Shown here: positions 25,801 to 36,000 of the stretch, one piece after another | How positions within the stretch are numbered: position 1 is the first letter of the stretch | Layout: each line of letters starts with the position of its first letter | IMG/VR virus record: IMGVR_UViG_3300023174_000183 | Span: 1 to 59,996 of that record | Source of the DNA: a virus | Strand: one strand, 5' to 3' | Length of the DNA: 59,996 nucleotides | Made by a program: the position numbers and the translations under genes | The notes under the pieces: generated by a model | The model's input: only the letters and a program-made list of their open reading frames with translations | What the model was told of the DNA's origin: nothing | Databases searched by the model: none

Positions 25801-28800
25801 TGTATAATCTACGTTCGGTAAAAATACTCGATTAAATTTGGTGATCAGTAAGCTTTCTGCAACACCGGGTACATCGGGAGTAAATGTCACTGTGATGATA
25901 TTGGTGGGAGAGGTCACAAATACTGTCTGTTGTCTTTCTTCCAGTCTGGAATTTAGTCCGTAAACGTAGACACTGTCCTCGGCAGGGGCGCCCACATACA
26001 ACCAGTTACCCACATCATCGTACGCCAGACTGGATCCAAAACGGCCGTGCGTATTGGCATTACCGGGCAATACTTGTATGAGATTAAATGTACTGGTACC
26101 AACAGGTCGCTGGTAAACAAAAACTCTTCCAGTGTCAGATGCACTACCGGGTGCACCCACTGCCAAATACTCCACTGCCAAACTAACAGTTGCACCATAT
26201 TCTGCAGTCTCTGCCACCGTGGCGGGTGTTAACTGTTCGCCTTCGACCATAATGCCAGAATAGTCTTTATTGAATACCGAAACAGTGCCAGTGCCTAGAG
26301 ATCCTGGAGAACCTACCACCGCATATAGGCCGTCGGAATTTAATTTTATAGATGTGCCAAATCCATCATCAGTGACATATTCTCCTGATGCTTTGGATAG
26401 TTGTTGTTGTAAATGCCACGGCTTGGTTTTCTCGTAGACCTTCCATGTGCCACTGACGGTGTTGTGTGATTGTCCATTGGCGGTAGTAGTGGCAGCATCT
26501 GCATCAATCCAGATCTTGTCGCCTACTTTCCAGCCATGTAAAGGATTGTTTAGTCCATAAATTCTGGCATCTTCCATGTATTTGAATCGCATGCTGTCTA
26601 ATCTGAGTAACATGGCAAACCCGCCCACGGTGGTCAGATTCTGATAGTCTGCTGGATTGCCTTGATAAAGAGCTATGATCTGATCCATGCCTGGAGTTCC
26701 CAAAACCTCATATACTCCATCAAATGCTGGTGTCAATCCCTTGACCAAAAACACATCTTTAATCTGGAGGCCATGTGGTGCCTGTGTGGTAAACATCACA
26801 TAATTGTCTAGCCCATTGGCAATCTCAATCACATGATTGTTGGTTTCCGTCACTCGATAAACATTCCACTCGCCGGCAAAGTCTCGAGCACACCAAATGG
26901 TATACCCGCTGCCAATCTGATCTATGTCAGAATCAACAGTTGAAAAGTCACTGAGATCAAACAGTGTGGCATTCACATCTTCAATGTTGACATACCCAGC
27001 AGTGGGTATGTCATTGCTAATATCTGATTCCTGGGTGCGATTCAATGCAATATTGCCATTAAATTCGCCCGAAGATCCGTATAATTGAGATTTATTGAAA
27101 ACATTTACGCCGTTGCCTAACTGTCCGTCCTCATTCCCAACAAAGCTGGCCAAGGCAGGATTGACCCCATATTCAGCCTCATCCAGTGCAATTTCTACAT
27201 AGGGGTTCATATTTAATGCCCCATATTCGCCCACACGCACTGCCCATTCTTCGTAATAATTGATGTTGCTGTTGATGTTATTGAATTTGGATTTAGTCAA
27301 TTGATTGACCGCGTTTTCTGTGCCCTTCTGTTTGATGTAGCCTTTGTATAATTCAATCTGTGTGGTGTCTGACAGCCCTAGATCTGTTAGATATTGTCTA
27401 GGTTTGTATCCGATCAATCCGTGACTGTATTTTAACTGTTCTGAATCCTGGAAAGGACCATAATCATCATAGTAAGTCTGACTTCTAACTGCCATGGTGG
27501 ATAGATTGGGCAACAGTCCTGCTTTAATCTGTGCTTGTTCTATCTGCTTCCATTTGCTCCAGCTGAAATCATCATTGGCAATCACAAATTCCAGTGCTAC
27601 CCAAAATTGAGATTTGTACTGCACCAATTCCCCTCGTTGGTAATCTCTGCCTGGCTGCCAGACTTGTATGTCCGACGAACTATAGACGAACCCCGGAGCA
27701 TGCAGGCTGCCGTCCCAGTTGGCTGTCTTCTTCCCAATCAGTTTCAACCGATATTGTCGGTTGCCCAATTCAGGTTTGTAAATGATGTCATTGAACACTG
27801 TGAGATTGTCAAATATCAATGTGTGCTCGTACTGTACCAGATCCAGCTCGGCGAATCCCACCATGCTGTCTGCGGCGGCCAAGGTTATTTGGAAATCAGT
27901 TGCAGTTCGGATGATATTGTATTTGTTATTTTTTACAAGTTTGAAATTCTGATCTAAAATTCTAGACGCAACCTGACTGTTAGTGATTTCGTCCACAACA
28001 GCATTGTTGGTTACTAGTGTCAATTGATTAACCACCGGACTCAACACTAGAATACTGCCGGCGCCCCATCCTTGTTGTGACCAGAATAAGAATTCTCGAG
28101 CACTGAGTTTCCAATCGCGAACTTCCCCAAGGTCTGAATCTCGTCCATTGAATGTAAACCCTTGTGCCAACAGGTATCGTTCATAACTTATTAAAAAGTC
28201 AACGACCTGTTGAGCATTTTTAAATTCATATCCATATGGTACTGTCAATTTGGTACGCTGATAATCTTTAAAGATTATCGCAGTTTCGTTTAAGACCCGA
28301 AGTTGGATATTACGACTATTGGTGACACTGGGAATTATTGTGAAAAAAGGATTATTAAGGTTGTATCCTTTGACGCTGTAACCATTGGTGGTCTTTTGAA
28401 CAATTACTGCACTATATGTGATCTTTTGCACAGGAGTTGACTTGTGCAAATGAATCAGATAGTTTTCGTCGGGTATCATAACACTGTCATTGGTACTGCT
28501 GGGACTGCTCTGTTCGGCCAAGATCTTAATGTATTTTTTGTCAGTGAACCCCGACATCTTATAAGCTAGGTTCACTTGATAATTTCTCAGAATTTCTGAC
28601 AATTTACTCACAGGATCCAGACCTTGGTTTTTCAAATAATCAATGATCCAGTTTATATACCCAGCACTACGAATCACTTGATATTGCTTGATGTCACCAT
28701 TGAACTTGACATCGGTTTGTCTGAGATGGTTGTTATTAACTGTTAGATATTGATCAATTTTGCTGTCTGATTTGTACCCGTATGTGTCAATTAATAGACT

Positions 28801-31800
28801 AAAATACCTAGCAGGTTTTCCCAGAGCCATGGCACGTTGAACTGCGAAAGGATAATCACTGCTGCTGCGCCAGGCCCATTCGACGGGGCCAAAATCTCCT
28901 ACTTTCCAGGCACTGGCCGCAGATTTGGGATGTGTGGCCTTTGCCAGAATCTGAGCCGGGCTCAGTAGTATTCCATGCTCGTTCACTGGTATTACTTGGC
29001 TAAGGCCTGGTCTGGCAAAAGTTGGATCAATCCCTGACCCCAAACCTTGATCTATTAGGCTCCGGAATCCCTGACGGATTCTGCCGGCTTCTAGGTCGTC
29101 CCACAACACTCGATTCGCACCAGTGTAAGGAGCCGGGCCATAATAGTCTTGCCACCAGTCTGGCATCGAAGTAAATCCCAACATTTCCCATGGTGTCAGA
29201 TGTGGACGTTGAGTGTCATAATAATACTGATAGCATGCACGCCAATTCCCTGGCATGTACTCACCGTCAAGTCTATCCTGGCTGCCCGAATAATTCCAGG
29301 TAAATGAATCATTACTAGCAAAAGTTTGATTAGTGGAAAAGTCCAGTCGGTTATTGCCCACCCAGGTCAGAAAACTCTTGGAAATCAGTTGTGTGACTTC
29401 GCCCAGAGTATAATCAGATAATCTGAACTTGCCTGGCACCAACGACAGTATATCACTGTTGATGTTGGTCTCTGGTAACTTTATATTATTGTAAATTCTT
29501 TTTTCTAGTTCCAATATCAGGTTATCCCGATAATCACCAAATGTTGGAATAATACTGCCATCATGACCTCTGATGACATTAATAGGTTCTCTATAAGTGT
29601 CGTCTAGAAAAATTTCAGGAACATATCTAGGATACAGTCCCAATTTAGTAGGAGTCTCTGGTATATAATTGCCATCAGTGTTGTCATATTCAACAATTTT
29701 GATAATGTCATCTATATCCAGCTCCACGCGACTCTCAATGGTCACAGCCGGGCGTGTCTGATCAAATGTATAATCTAAACGGTTAATCAGTTGCACAAAA
29801 TTATTCTGATTGTATTTTTTCAGATAGATCAAAACTGCTCGATTGCTCAGAATTTGATCATTGAAAACCCCATTGATTTCGTATGATCGAACCAGAGGAT
29901 CGAACACCGTGTATCCTTTACCGTTGACCACTCTCTTGAGTGTGCCATATGGAACCATGTCACTGTAGTACCAGGGAAACGATATATTTTTAATATTGGT
30001 TAGGTTGACCATGATGGCATCAACGCCAGCCTCTGGTGTCATGGATTCGATACCAGATAATGTTGACGCCGATTCTAAGAATTTGTTTTTAAATCGACTG
30101 TATTCTACCTGCGCAAACTGCAATGCATCAATGAAATTTGAAGTTTTATCCATTAAAAACATCATGGCATAAGTCACAGGCGCACTGTGTTGAAGTATGG
30201 TTCCGCCTTGAGAATTTATGTCGATGTCTCTGAGATTATTAGTGGATAAAACATTGCCTACCAAATTAGTAGAATTCTGACTCAATGCCACCAGATGGTT
30301 TCTTATTTGACCCAAGGTCATCTGGTCCAGATCTATGTTTTGTGCATTTAGATTTAGATTACTGGGAACTTCATAATGACCTATTTTACTGGGGGCCTTA
30401 CTGTAGATCAACACATCAATTTTATCGTTAACCGCCATAACCGCATTGACCGTCAATTCTTTTCCACTGATTCGATAATCACTTACCGGCAGGAAAACAT
30501 TATTTTTATACACCTTAATATAAGGAATGCTAACTGCATCTGCCGCCTGAATATCCAAAACAAATGAATTTTTAATACCATTGTATGTGTAGGTCAAAAT
30601 TTGATATTGCTTGCTGGACTCTACCACAGTGCGCCAATTGTTTCTGAGATTGGTGGTATATCTGTCTGAAATTTCGGACAAAAATCCATGTTCAGAGATT
30701 CTCAGATCTTTCTGGCTAATCTGATTTTCTACAAATTCAAAAACATCGGTGTCATAATAGTTTTCAAATTCAATGTCGCCCTGGGTGCCAAAATTTCTAT
30801 ATTTGAGCGCAAAGCCTAGGACTGTATCAACTACGCCCGCAGAATTTCTCACGTACCCAAATAGTTGTGTGCCTTTAAATGTACTGCGGTAGTAGCTGCC
30901 CAAACTTTTTCCCTGGGAATCCAGAACGTCAAATAATGGTGCTTGCTGTAACTGTGTTTTTTGCTGCGCGTGGACCCAGTGTTCGCCGTTAAACCACCAA
31001 CTGCTGCCCCGATATTGGCCTTGGGTAACGGTGACTGTGTCCCAAACTTCTGCTGTACTATCCTCTGCTGCTGTTAAATTGATACGAAAATCACCAATGG
31101 GATTGCCCAATTCATCCAAATCATATTGTATCAGATTAATTACATAAATTTTGTTTCTTACTAATGGATCTTCAGCTGCTGAAAACAGTAGTCTGATGCC
31201 ATTAGTCAACGGAATACCAAATGCTGTCGCAATGGTTTGCCCGTCAAATTCATTGAAAGGATCTCGTGTGGTTGTGTCCAAAATGTCAATAGGACGTTTG
31301 CCGACTCTTCCGTTATTGAACAATTGGAAGTTACTGTCAAATTGAACAATAGGGCGCTGAGCCCGAGCATTCTGATCAAACACCGGCTGTCGATTGTTGT
31401 AGGCTGCCGTTTTGATTATGACTTCTTGATGGAACCAACGGTTATTTCTAGACCAGGCATTAAGGTCGACAGAGTCGCGATTGATGGTGATGTATTCGGG
31501 AGAGACTTTATCAGAATAATTTAATGCGATCTCATCATTGTAGGCCTCTGGACGCACTAGTAGATCAACTGCCACCAATTTAATACCATGGCCTACTCGT
31601 TCAACATAATACTCCTGATTCTGATAATTGACAGGCATAATTCCTGCACCAAATCGAACCTTCAATCCATTGGTAAATCTAACACCGTTGGGACTGGTGT
31701 AGGTTTTTTGATTTAAAATTTCCTTTTCAACATCAATGACATCGTTGGCAGGGTTGACAATTTTTAAGAATCCGTATATACTTTTACTACTGCCATCCTG

Positions 31801-33015
31801 AAAGTATAAGGTGTCTTGAAGATTACTCAACAACGGAACTCTTCTAAGAATACCGTCGGAATCCAGATAAAATTCCTGGTTGGCATCGACGATGCCGGAT
31901 TTCACAAAAACTTTCTGATTTTGGGCGAGTGATAAAATCGGAGCCAATCTGATGATGGGATCATCAACAACATCTGAATCAGAATAAACTATCTGCCAGA
32001 CCCCGGAACGTTGTGCCGCCGGCACAATAACACCCTGATCATATCCCTCCTGATTGTAAGTTTGATCATCATAAATCCCTCGGGCAGTCCATGCCTCTTC
32101 CCCGCGGCTAGTCAACTGATCCTGATCAGCAAACACCAGAGTTCTGCTTCCCAGCTGCCGGGCTATTGGCAAATATTCTGGAAATTTCTTTAAGAAAACA
32201 CTCAATCTCTGATTATGCAAATCCGTATATGCTATTGATAGAGCGTAGTCTACATTGTAGACAGTCTGCATCTCGGCAAAACGTTCTTGTGTGTCATCTT
32301 GCGGCACTTGAAATGTTATAATGCCCCGATCTGCGCCATTATTTTCTACTCCCAGTACGTCACGTGAACTTACGCCTGGTCTGGAATTGATCTCACCATC
32401 TATCCCCAACTCTGTTTGTATCCAGAAAGGCGATCCTGGCTGATCCACAGTGAATGTATACGTACCGCCTCGAGCCACTGTGATGTTATTATTGACGACA
32501 TTGTTGTCATAAAAATCATATCTATCGTTGGCCACATTTCGAACAACTCGGAAGTTCTTGACCAAATCAATGCCGGTAGCAGTGACAGTAACAGCATCAG
32601 GGCCATCAGGCAACCAGTAATACTGACTGAAATTCACAAATGCATCATAACTTATGCCTGGATCAAAACTGTAATATTCTTGTTCAAACAACCGACTTTG
32701 GTTGTCGACAAATCCACCATAGTATTTTATTTTGTTTAAAAAATCATCGTAGCTGGCGAAAAAATTTATCTGTCCGATGTCGTTCTTAATCACTAAGCTG
32801 GGTTCAAGTTGATAGTCTTGCCTAACAGCAGAAGATTCTACTACATAACTATCTCCGGCTTTATAAGTGGGCGCAAATTTTCTGCCTATGTAACCATTAA
32901 TTTTGGTAAGTTGGGGTTCAGATATCAGCTGATCCACAGTTGCAGACAAAAATTTCTGATTTGTGTCAGTCTGAAATACACCTGGTAATAGATTTAAACT
33001 TTTTCTTGCGGCCAT
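19849..33015 (-). CDS. Giant 4388-residue baseplate/tail structural protein with FG-GAP region
   Basis: 4388 residues from ATG 33015, one uninterrupted frame of 13.2 kb. It follows gp6 by 13 bases, the slot of gp7 in T4, so a gp7-like wedge part fused to fibre modules is possible but not shown. The N-terminus (MAARKSLNLLPGVFQTDTNQ) and the first about 2000 residues are mixed alpha/beta with no family I recognise. Around 2225-2830 are five or six FG-GAP/integrin-alpha-like repeats (FGTSIKLNSD with VVGSPG; FGYDISASLDGAQLAVGAPN; FGAAIDVMGRQIVVTAP). Around 3550-3600 are GxGYxxxPxVxIxGG repeats, and around 3930-4230 four units with ITQPxSGA. The end is a short helical domain. No signal peptide. 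Probably a very long baseplate-associated fibre or wedge-spanning protein. Confidence 0.85.
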   Translation of the reverse strand: MAARKSLNLLPGVFQTDTNQKFLSATVDQLISEPQLTKINGYIGRKFAPTYKAGDSYVVESSAVRQDYQLEPSLVIKNDIGQINFFASYDDFLNKIKYYGGFVDNQSRLFEQEYYSFDPGISYDAFVNFSQYYWLPDGPDAVTVTATGIDLVKNFRVVRNVANDRYDFYDNNVVNNNITVARGGTYTFTVDQPGSPFWIQTELGIDGEINSRPGVSSRDVLGVENNGADRGIITFQVPQDDTQERFAEMQTVYNVDYALSIAYTDLHNQRLSVFLKKFPEYLPIARQLGSRTLVFADQDQLTSRGEEAWTARGIYDDQTYNQEGYDQGVIVPAAQRSGVWQIVYSDSDVVDDPIIRLAPILSLAQNQKVFVKSGIVDANQEFYLDSDGILRRVPLLSNLQDTLYFQDGSSKSIYGFLKIVNPANDVIDVEKEILNQKTYTSPNGVRFTNGLKVRFGAGIMPVNYQNQEYYVERVGHGIKLVAVDLLVRPEAYNDEIALNYSDKVSPEYITINRDSVDLNAWSRNNRWFHQEVIIKTAAYNNRQPVFDQNARAQRPIVQFDSNFQLFNNGRVGKRPIDILDTTTRDPFNEFDGQTIATAFGIPLTNGIRLLFSAAEDPLVRNKIYVINLIQYDLDELGNPIGDFRINLTAAEDSTAEVWDTVTVTQGQYRGSSWWFNGEHWVHAQQKTQLQQAPLFDVLDSQGKSLGSYYRSTFKGTQLFGYVRNSAGVVDTVLGFALKYRNFGTQGDIEFENYYDTDVFEFVENQISQKDLRISEHGFLSEISDRYTTNLRNNWRTVVESSKQYQILTYTYNGIKNSFVLDIQAADAVSIPYIKVYKNNVFLPVSDYRISGKELTVNAVMAVNDKIDVLIYSKAPSKIGHYEVPSNLNLNAQNIDLDQMTLGQIRNHLVALSQNSTNLVGNVLSTNNLRDIDINSQGGTILQHSAPVTYAMMFLMDKTSNFIDALQFAQVEYSRFKNKFLESASTLSGIESMTPEAGVDAIMVNLTNIKNISFPWYYSDMVPYGTLKRVVNGKGYTVFDPLVRSYEINGVFNDQILSNRAVLIYLKKYNQNNFVQLINRLDYTFDQTRPAVTIESRVELDIDDIIKIVEYDNTDGNYIPETPTKLGLYPRYVPEIFLDDTYREPINVIRGHDGSIIPTFGDYRDNLILELEKRIYNNIKLPETNINSDILSLVPGKFRLSDYTLGEVTQLISKSFLTWVGNNRLDFSTNQTFASNDSFTWNYSGSQDRLDGEYMPGNWRACYQYYYDTQRPHLTPWEMLGFTSMPDWWQDYYGPAPYTGANRVLWDDLEAGRIRQGFRSLIDQGLGSGIDPTFARPGLSQVIPVNEHGILLSPAQILAKATHPKSAASAWKVGDFGPVEWAWRSSSDYPFAVQRAMALGKPARYFSLLIDTYGYKSDSKIDQYLTVNNNHLRQTDVKFNGDIKQYQVIRSAGYINWIIDYLKNQGLDPVSKLSEILRNYQVNLAYKMSGFTDKKYIKILAEQSSPSSTNDSVMIPDENYLIHLHKSTPVQKITYSAVIVQKTTNGYSVKGYNLNNPFFTIIPSVTNSRNIQLRVLNETAIIFKDYQRTKLTVPYGYEFKNAQQVVDFLISYERYLLAQGFTFNGRDSDLGEVRDWKLSAREFLFWSQQGWGAGSILVLSPVVNQLTLVTNNAVVDEITNSQVASRILDQNFKLVKNNKYNIIRTATDFQITLAAADSMVGFAELDLVQYEHTLIFDNLTVFNDIIYKPELGNRQYRLKLIGKKTANWDGSLHAPGFVYSSSDIQVWQPGRDYQRGELVQYKSQFWVALEFVIANDDFSWSKWKQIEQAQIKAGLLPNLSTMAVRSQTYYDDYGPFQDSEQLKYSHGLIGYKPRQYLTDLGLSDTTQIELYKGYIKQKGTENAVNQLTKSKFNNINSNINYYEEWAVRVGEYGALNMNPYVEIALDEAEYGVNPALASFVGNEDGQLGNGVNVFNKSQLYGSSGEFNGNIALNRTQESDISNDIPTAGYVNIEDVNATLFDLSDFSTVDSDIDQIGSGYTIWCARDFAGEWNVYRVTETNNHVIEIANGLDNYVMFTTQAPHGLQIKDVFLVKGLTPAFDGVYEVLGTPGMDQIIALYQGNPADYQNLTTVGGFAMLLRLDSMRFKYMEDARIYGLNNPLHGWKVGDKIWIDADAATTTANGQSHNTVSGTWKVYEKTKPWHLQQQLSKASGEYVTDDGFGTSIKLNSDGLYAVVGSPGSLGTGTVSVFNKDYSGIMVEGEQLTPATVAETAEYGATVSLAVEYLAVGAPGSASDTGRVFVYQRPVGTSTFNLIQVLPGNANTHGRFGSSLAYDDVGNWLYVGAPAEDSVYVYGLNSRLEERQQTVFVTSPTNIITVTFTPDVPGVAESLLITKFNRVFLPNVDYTVQGRIITFSTNLSAGEYSIKQHAYYELVTKLQGPAGSEFGYDISASLDGAQLAVGAPNDTVAVNDRAIIGAGAVYVYDRSIEAFNTIADATDTNGKTYQTLDNIGRIHRVTINNNEVSDYAIVGNNNLRFNTVPQVGQVIYVETNQFKLLEKLIGIDSLEGGLSAIQENCRFGTSLTICSNNCAIYVGAPNYDTGTEYNTGAVWKFHNRGRLYGTNIGSVKDPVFTPGDTIRLDNFEVTVTGTTLDSLIQDINSANILGVTAINENGYLRLNSDRTVAKNLLRILSGENNTGNASGVNNVYAAAGMSIFAFMQIIVTPYKNSNENFGKKVVLARNAYMLVIASDGGTTRHYTTLDQGLTYLDDRSTGIFDSVPKSGSVYVYELYDDPRNAVEHPGRYAFAQQLDTGDLKTGDRFGAAIDVMGRQIVVTAPASDEVKTDAGAVYMFSNPTGQRGWNLIRYQEPKLDVSSVNRLYLYNNISNTILTNLEFIDPAKGKILGLADQEITFKTPYDPAYYNRGTVERSGIDRNLYWGPNQIGQVWWDLTNIRYLDYEQGDLIYRSANWGRLFPGSTVEVLEWVESDVVPSQYSGDGMAKYADDSAYVEVMTADPITNIITSKYYYWVINKSELNSDLHGRRLPLVAIQNLIENPRGQDIAYAALIKNNAVIFYNLGKYLTARNTILHVDYELKLNDSLIHSEYDLLQVGNVNSQIPKKIVNRLIDSLSGISSTGANVPDPTLPPANRYGISVRPRQTMFVNRLQAMADLVDFANSIFITKPISRQYDLRQLMSEEPIPDVKYLEYDQIVDTRIELDYIDTIKTPVGYKVLVKTDTDQDGLWVIYQLQANKFWQVRRVQSYKTELYWEFIDWYAEGYNITDKIEYVVETLVDALALPARPGDEILIRVNQGINNVRGWNLISVTATGEYQVVGIENGTIRFKPSLHNLTDNEMGFDNQGFESIRFDQNPNIETRQILTALRDDIFVNELKAEFNNMFFVMINYLMSEQKYVDWIFKTSFISVAHKLRDLNQYPNYVKDNQTYYLDYINEIKPYATKVREYLIKYSGNDSYDGNVTDFDLPPYYDRELSQWRSPDGEYIEKDRQLWATGYLSDGTLINSEYPQWYQHRHHQIIDIKIEDPGQGYKSEPTVSIVGGGGNVILAKARAKIDFDLGTVIAIELVDGGSGYAYTPAVIINGGCDKPARAYAVLKNRQVRSFDSTLKFDRINYTSVVKEWTANTVYAAGDIITRAVVDGGSRVRTAYRVQTDFVTGTQFDPTNLTVCPADYFTNANDRIIAYYEPTKDTPGRYLPRLMSGIDYPGVKVSGLSFDQQPGFDGLLDGEPFDAVEYDEDGNPILSRSAVDAIVRSNYQDAQLGVRPEDIDVDGGAYVDTYSSHAPEELVPGIVFDTLNIKVYTKVFLGTTLLGYRLFIDMLGNPHYTRIASAYSTRLTQDLRLEDQRMHVADATVLSRPDPSTATPGVVFINGERITYYRNYATEVRPWVSNVSYKSDTVLNYGNVVTFSGPVTANIGDTIYQPESGANVKVVANVISSQEVPTQYILTRGHAGNPIVAGAGNIQIIPSGQLNATNLSVYPTSVRTGYYRSLIDLPAAANLDFTQVEAIENINILSQLRRGTLGTGAALVQNAGLAVLDAGVNQNIPNVRITSTTISGNVTYHSTSTPPYNLLLSDNIVPGVGSHITQNSSGANVTVTSVNASVSDTIQLSGEVSVLPGDYITQPSTGANAQVRNSAVNKIYLDIVYVAGQFSVGNALFINNQPLGVYLTASKRQGTSLVTVVYNTPTQFDFSDAAITLSGNVTVNSDDLITQPASGAELRVSRAAINSDQIYVVYKNVNAVTVGQGNIWINGVQSSVYPINNTYNTTISNEIRVDGISQPLVCPIATNLIGKTDANGNVTLRDGTKIVQENIWYSAGIDSATNGQGFDLEDSEQVRFLKSSTAELLTSFELATDEDVVNILITEDGRTLSAEFGGNR

Positions 33016-33028
33016 GGTTAACTCGTTT

Positions 33029-36000
33029 TTAAATTATTGTAGTTTGATTGATCTGTGCTGCAGTGATTGCGCTGATAATTTGCACATTGTCCACAGTGGC
33101 GGCACTGATGATAACTTCATTATATTCGGCATTTATCTGCAGCAGACTACCAAATACTGTGTTCTTGCTGGTGGGCACTATGATCACACTGGCGATGTTA
33201 GGCGCCAACTTCTGATGCAAAAAAGCATTAAGCTCACTGAAATAGAAGGTTTCACCAAAATCCCAGTTGGCCAAATCAAAGTAATCATTGATGGCGGCCA
33301 CCACAGCAGTTTTGACATCGTTATCGCTGACCACCACATTGGGATTTTTAACCACTTTGAACATGGCCTGAAGATTTGGCTCGGCCTTGGCGCCAAATAT
33401 GGGTTTGAACTTGACAGGATTATAAATCAGCGTGTCTGATATGGTCTTGTAGTTTTCCAACTGGCTAAATTCCAACTTCAATTCTTCTGATGTGGGCGCC
33501 TTGGGTTTGATAACTTTGTTAGACGTGTCACGTACCCATGCAGAATAATCATTGGCATATTGTTTGGGCAAAATATACAAATCAATGATGTTGTTGGGAC
33601 TGGGGTCAATTCTTCGATTGTTGGGACTGTTGTGTCGATATTGGAAATATAAATCTTGTCTGCCGGTTTGGGCTTGATACCCTTTCAAATCATTTATGCG
33701 ATAGTTTGACCCCAAGACAGACAATTGATAAAATTTATCTGTCTTGGGTATATAGAAAATCTGACCATCCTGATACAATGTGATGGATTTTTGCAAATCA
33801 TAATATGATTCCGCATCTGTTGACACCAGGGCCCGATCCACCAATTGCAGCTTGGTAAAATTGTCGTCGCTGGTAACTTGTTTGAAGTATATAAGTTTAT
33901 TGTTGGTATTGATGTCAGGATTTACCAATTGTTCGAACATTTCAGGATTATCGGGCACACCATCCGAATCGCTATCAGGAAAGGTCACCAGGATCTTATG
34001 TGTGTTTTCATACCCGTCAACTTCCACAATATTTTTATGAACAAACCAAGTGTAGTCTGACAACAGTGGTGCAGAACTATCAGATTCTGAATTGATTCTC
34101 AGAATCTTTATCTGATCATTGATTGTGAATCCAGTCTTGGGATCGTAAATTTTTGTGCTGCCATCAAAATAAAATCCAGTTTCTTGCACACTCTCAAAAA
34201 CGTAATCCAGACCGCGATAACTCACAGTGTAGATCTGCCCTTGTGCCGTGAATTGTATTAGCCAGCTGGAATCCATCTGACGTCCACTGGTGTCGCCGGC
34301 ATACGCCAAATTAAATCCGGCATCAATGCTGATGTTGTCTGGCGAAATAATTTGCCATTTTGAAGATTCCACGTCATATCTAAGACCAAAATCTGAATAA
34401 TTTAAAATATAATTGGTCAATTGACTCGTTAGACTGGCATCCAACTCATTGTTAAAAACTGAAATTATATGATCAATTTTGGCCCCAGTAGGGACTATTT
34501 GATTGATGGTCACCGGTCCTTGACCGGACAATAAATTCCCTTTGCCGCCATTGGTGCCATCGCCGACGATTTGCTGAATTGCTGCATAGATATAATATTT
34601 GTCGGTGTTATTGACAGGCGTGCCAGTTTTAATATTGTTTCTAGCGTCAAAATATTTGCCTGTGCCAGCACTGAATCTAACAATGGCACCGTGACGAATA
34701 TATCTGGTGCTTTCACTGCCGCCACTGTTGCCCACTTGCAAAATTAAATCACGTTCAGCCGTATAATTAGAATCCAAATTTAGATCATTAAAGAAAAAAC
34801 CAGTGCAGCCATTGGCAATTTCGGTTGACTGTTGCCACCGAACACCGTCGATGCTGAATTTTTTATAGAATGCGTAAAAAAATTGTTGTGTTTCTTTGGC
34901 ACTCACAATGGGAGCAATCTTGTTATTGATCACCCGATATATGTCATTTTTGGTAGCAAAATCGAAACTGAAAGATTTAACAAAGGAATCTCGATACAGG
35001 ATGCCATCCTGTGCAAAAATATTGGTGCTGCTGTATTTGCCGGTGGTGTCAATGACATCCAGGTAACGACTGATACCGCTACTGGTACGGTTTATGGCCT
35101 TGACTTTGAGTATGTTGCTGAACAGGGTGTAAGGCAGAATGTTGTAGTCTTCACCAGTGACCATGCGGTCCTGTGTGTAATATTGTTGTGGAGCCTTCTG
35201 ACGAATTTCATCCAGGGTCTCACGTGGGCTGCTGTTGGCCACTGTGTATTGCAGGCTGGCTCTGATGTTGATGGTTTCGGGCCGATTGTTTCGACTCATG
35301 TAGGTGATGGGAATGATCACCGCAGACATTTCATCAGGAGTGATCTTATACTGCAGACCGTTGCTGACACGATAGTAGATTCTGAATCGCCCCTGTGGGA
35401 TATTGGCAAATGCGCCGTCACCAAATATCAGATCAATTTGATCGTTGCTGCGACTACTGATCTGATAGATGTTTTTGTTGGTGCTCTTGTTGTAAATGAC
35501 ATTGGTGTTGCCGACTGAGGCCACAGGTGTCCACAATGTGTCTACTGCACCATAGGAATTTACACTGTATACCCAAACATCGGTATTGTTGATGTTATTG
35601 GTATTGATGCCATAGACTCGGTTGGGTATGCTGTCTTGGAAATTCACATCCAAACTCTGAAGTTCGCCCTGTTTGAAGTACAAAAAGAATCCTGTGTTGG
35701 CACTGCTGTTGCCCAGATTGTCATTTCGGTACAACAGATTAAACAGTCCATTAGGCCGAGGACTGTCTTCATAAATGTAAGGCCGACCCAGACTGGTGGG
35801 ACTCACTGCTTCAAATGACATGGCACTGCCTTCTATGCTGGATTTGAAAGCATATGTGGGCAGTGCCAGACTGGGTATGAGATTTATCTGATACTCATCG
35901 TTTATGACACCGTTAATGGTCTGACGGTTGCTGGGTTTACTGATGACCTGATTGCTGGCCAATGCTGCATTAATCACAGTGGTCATCTGTTCCAACCAAT

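Noticed and set aside
34832-35518. 228-codon rightward frame inside gp6
   Set aside because: Antisense to a well-conserved gene; no start signal or family match.
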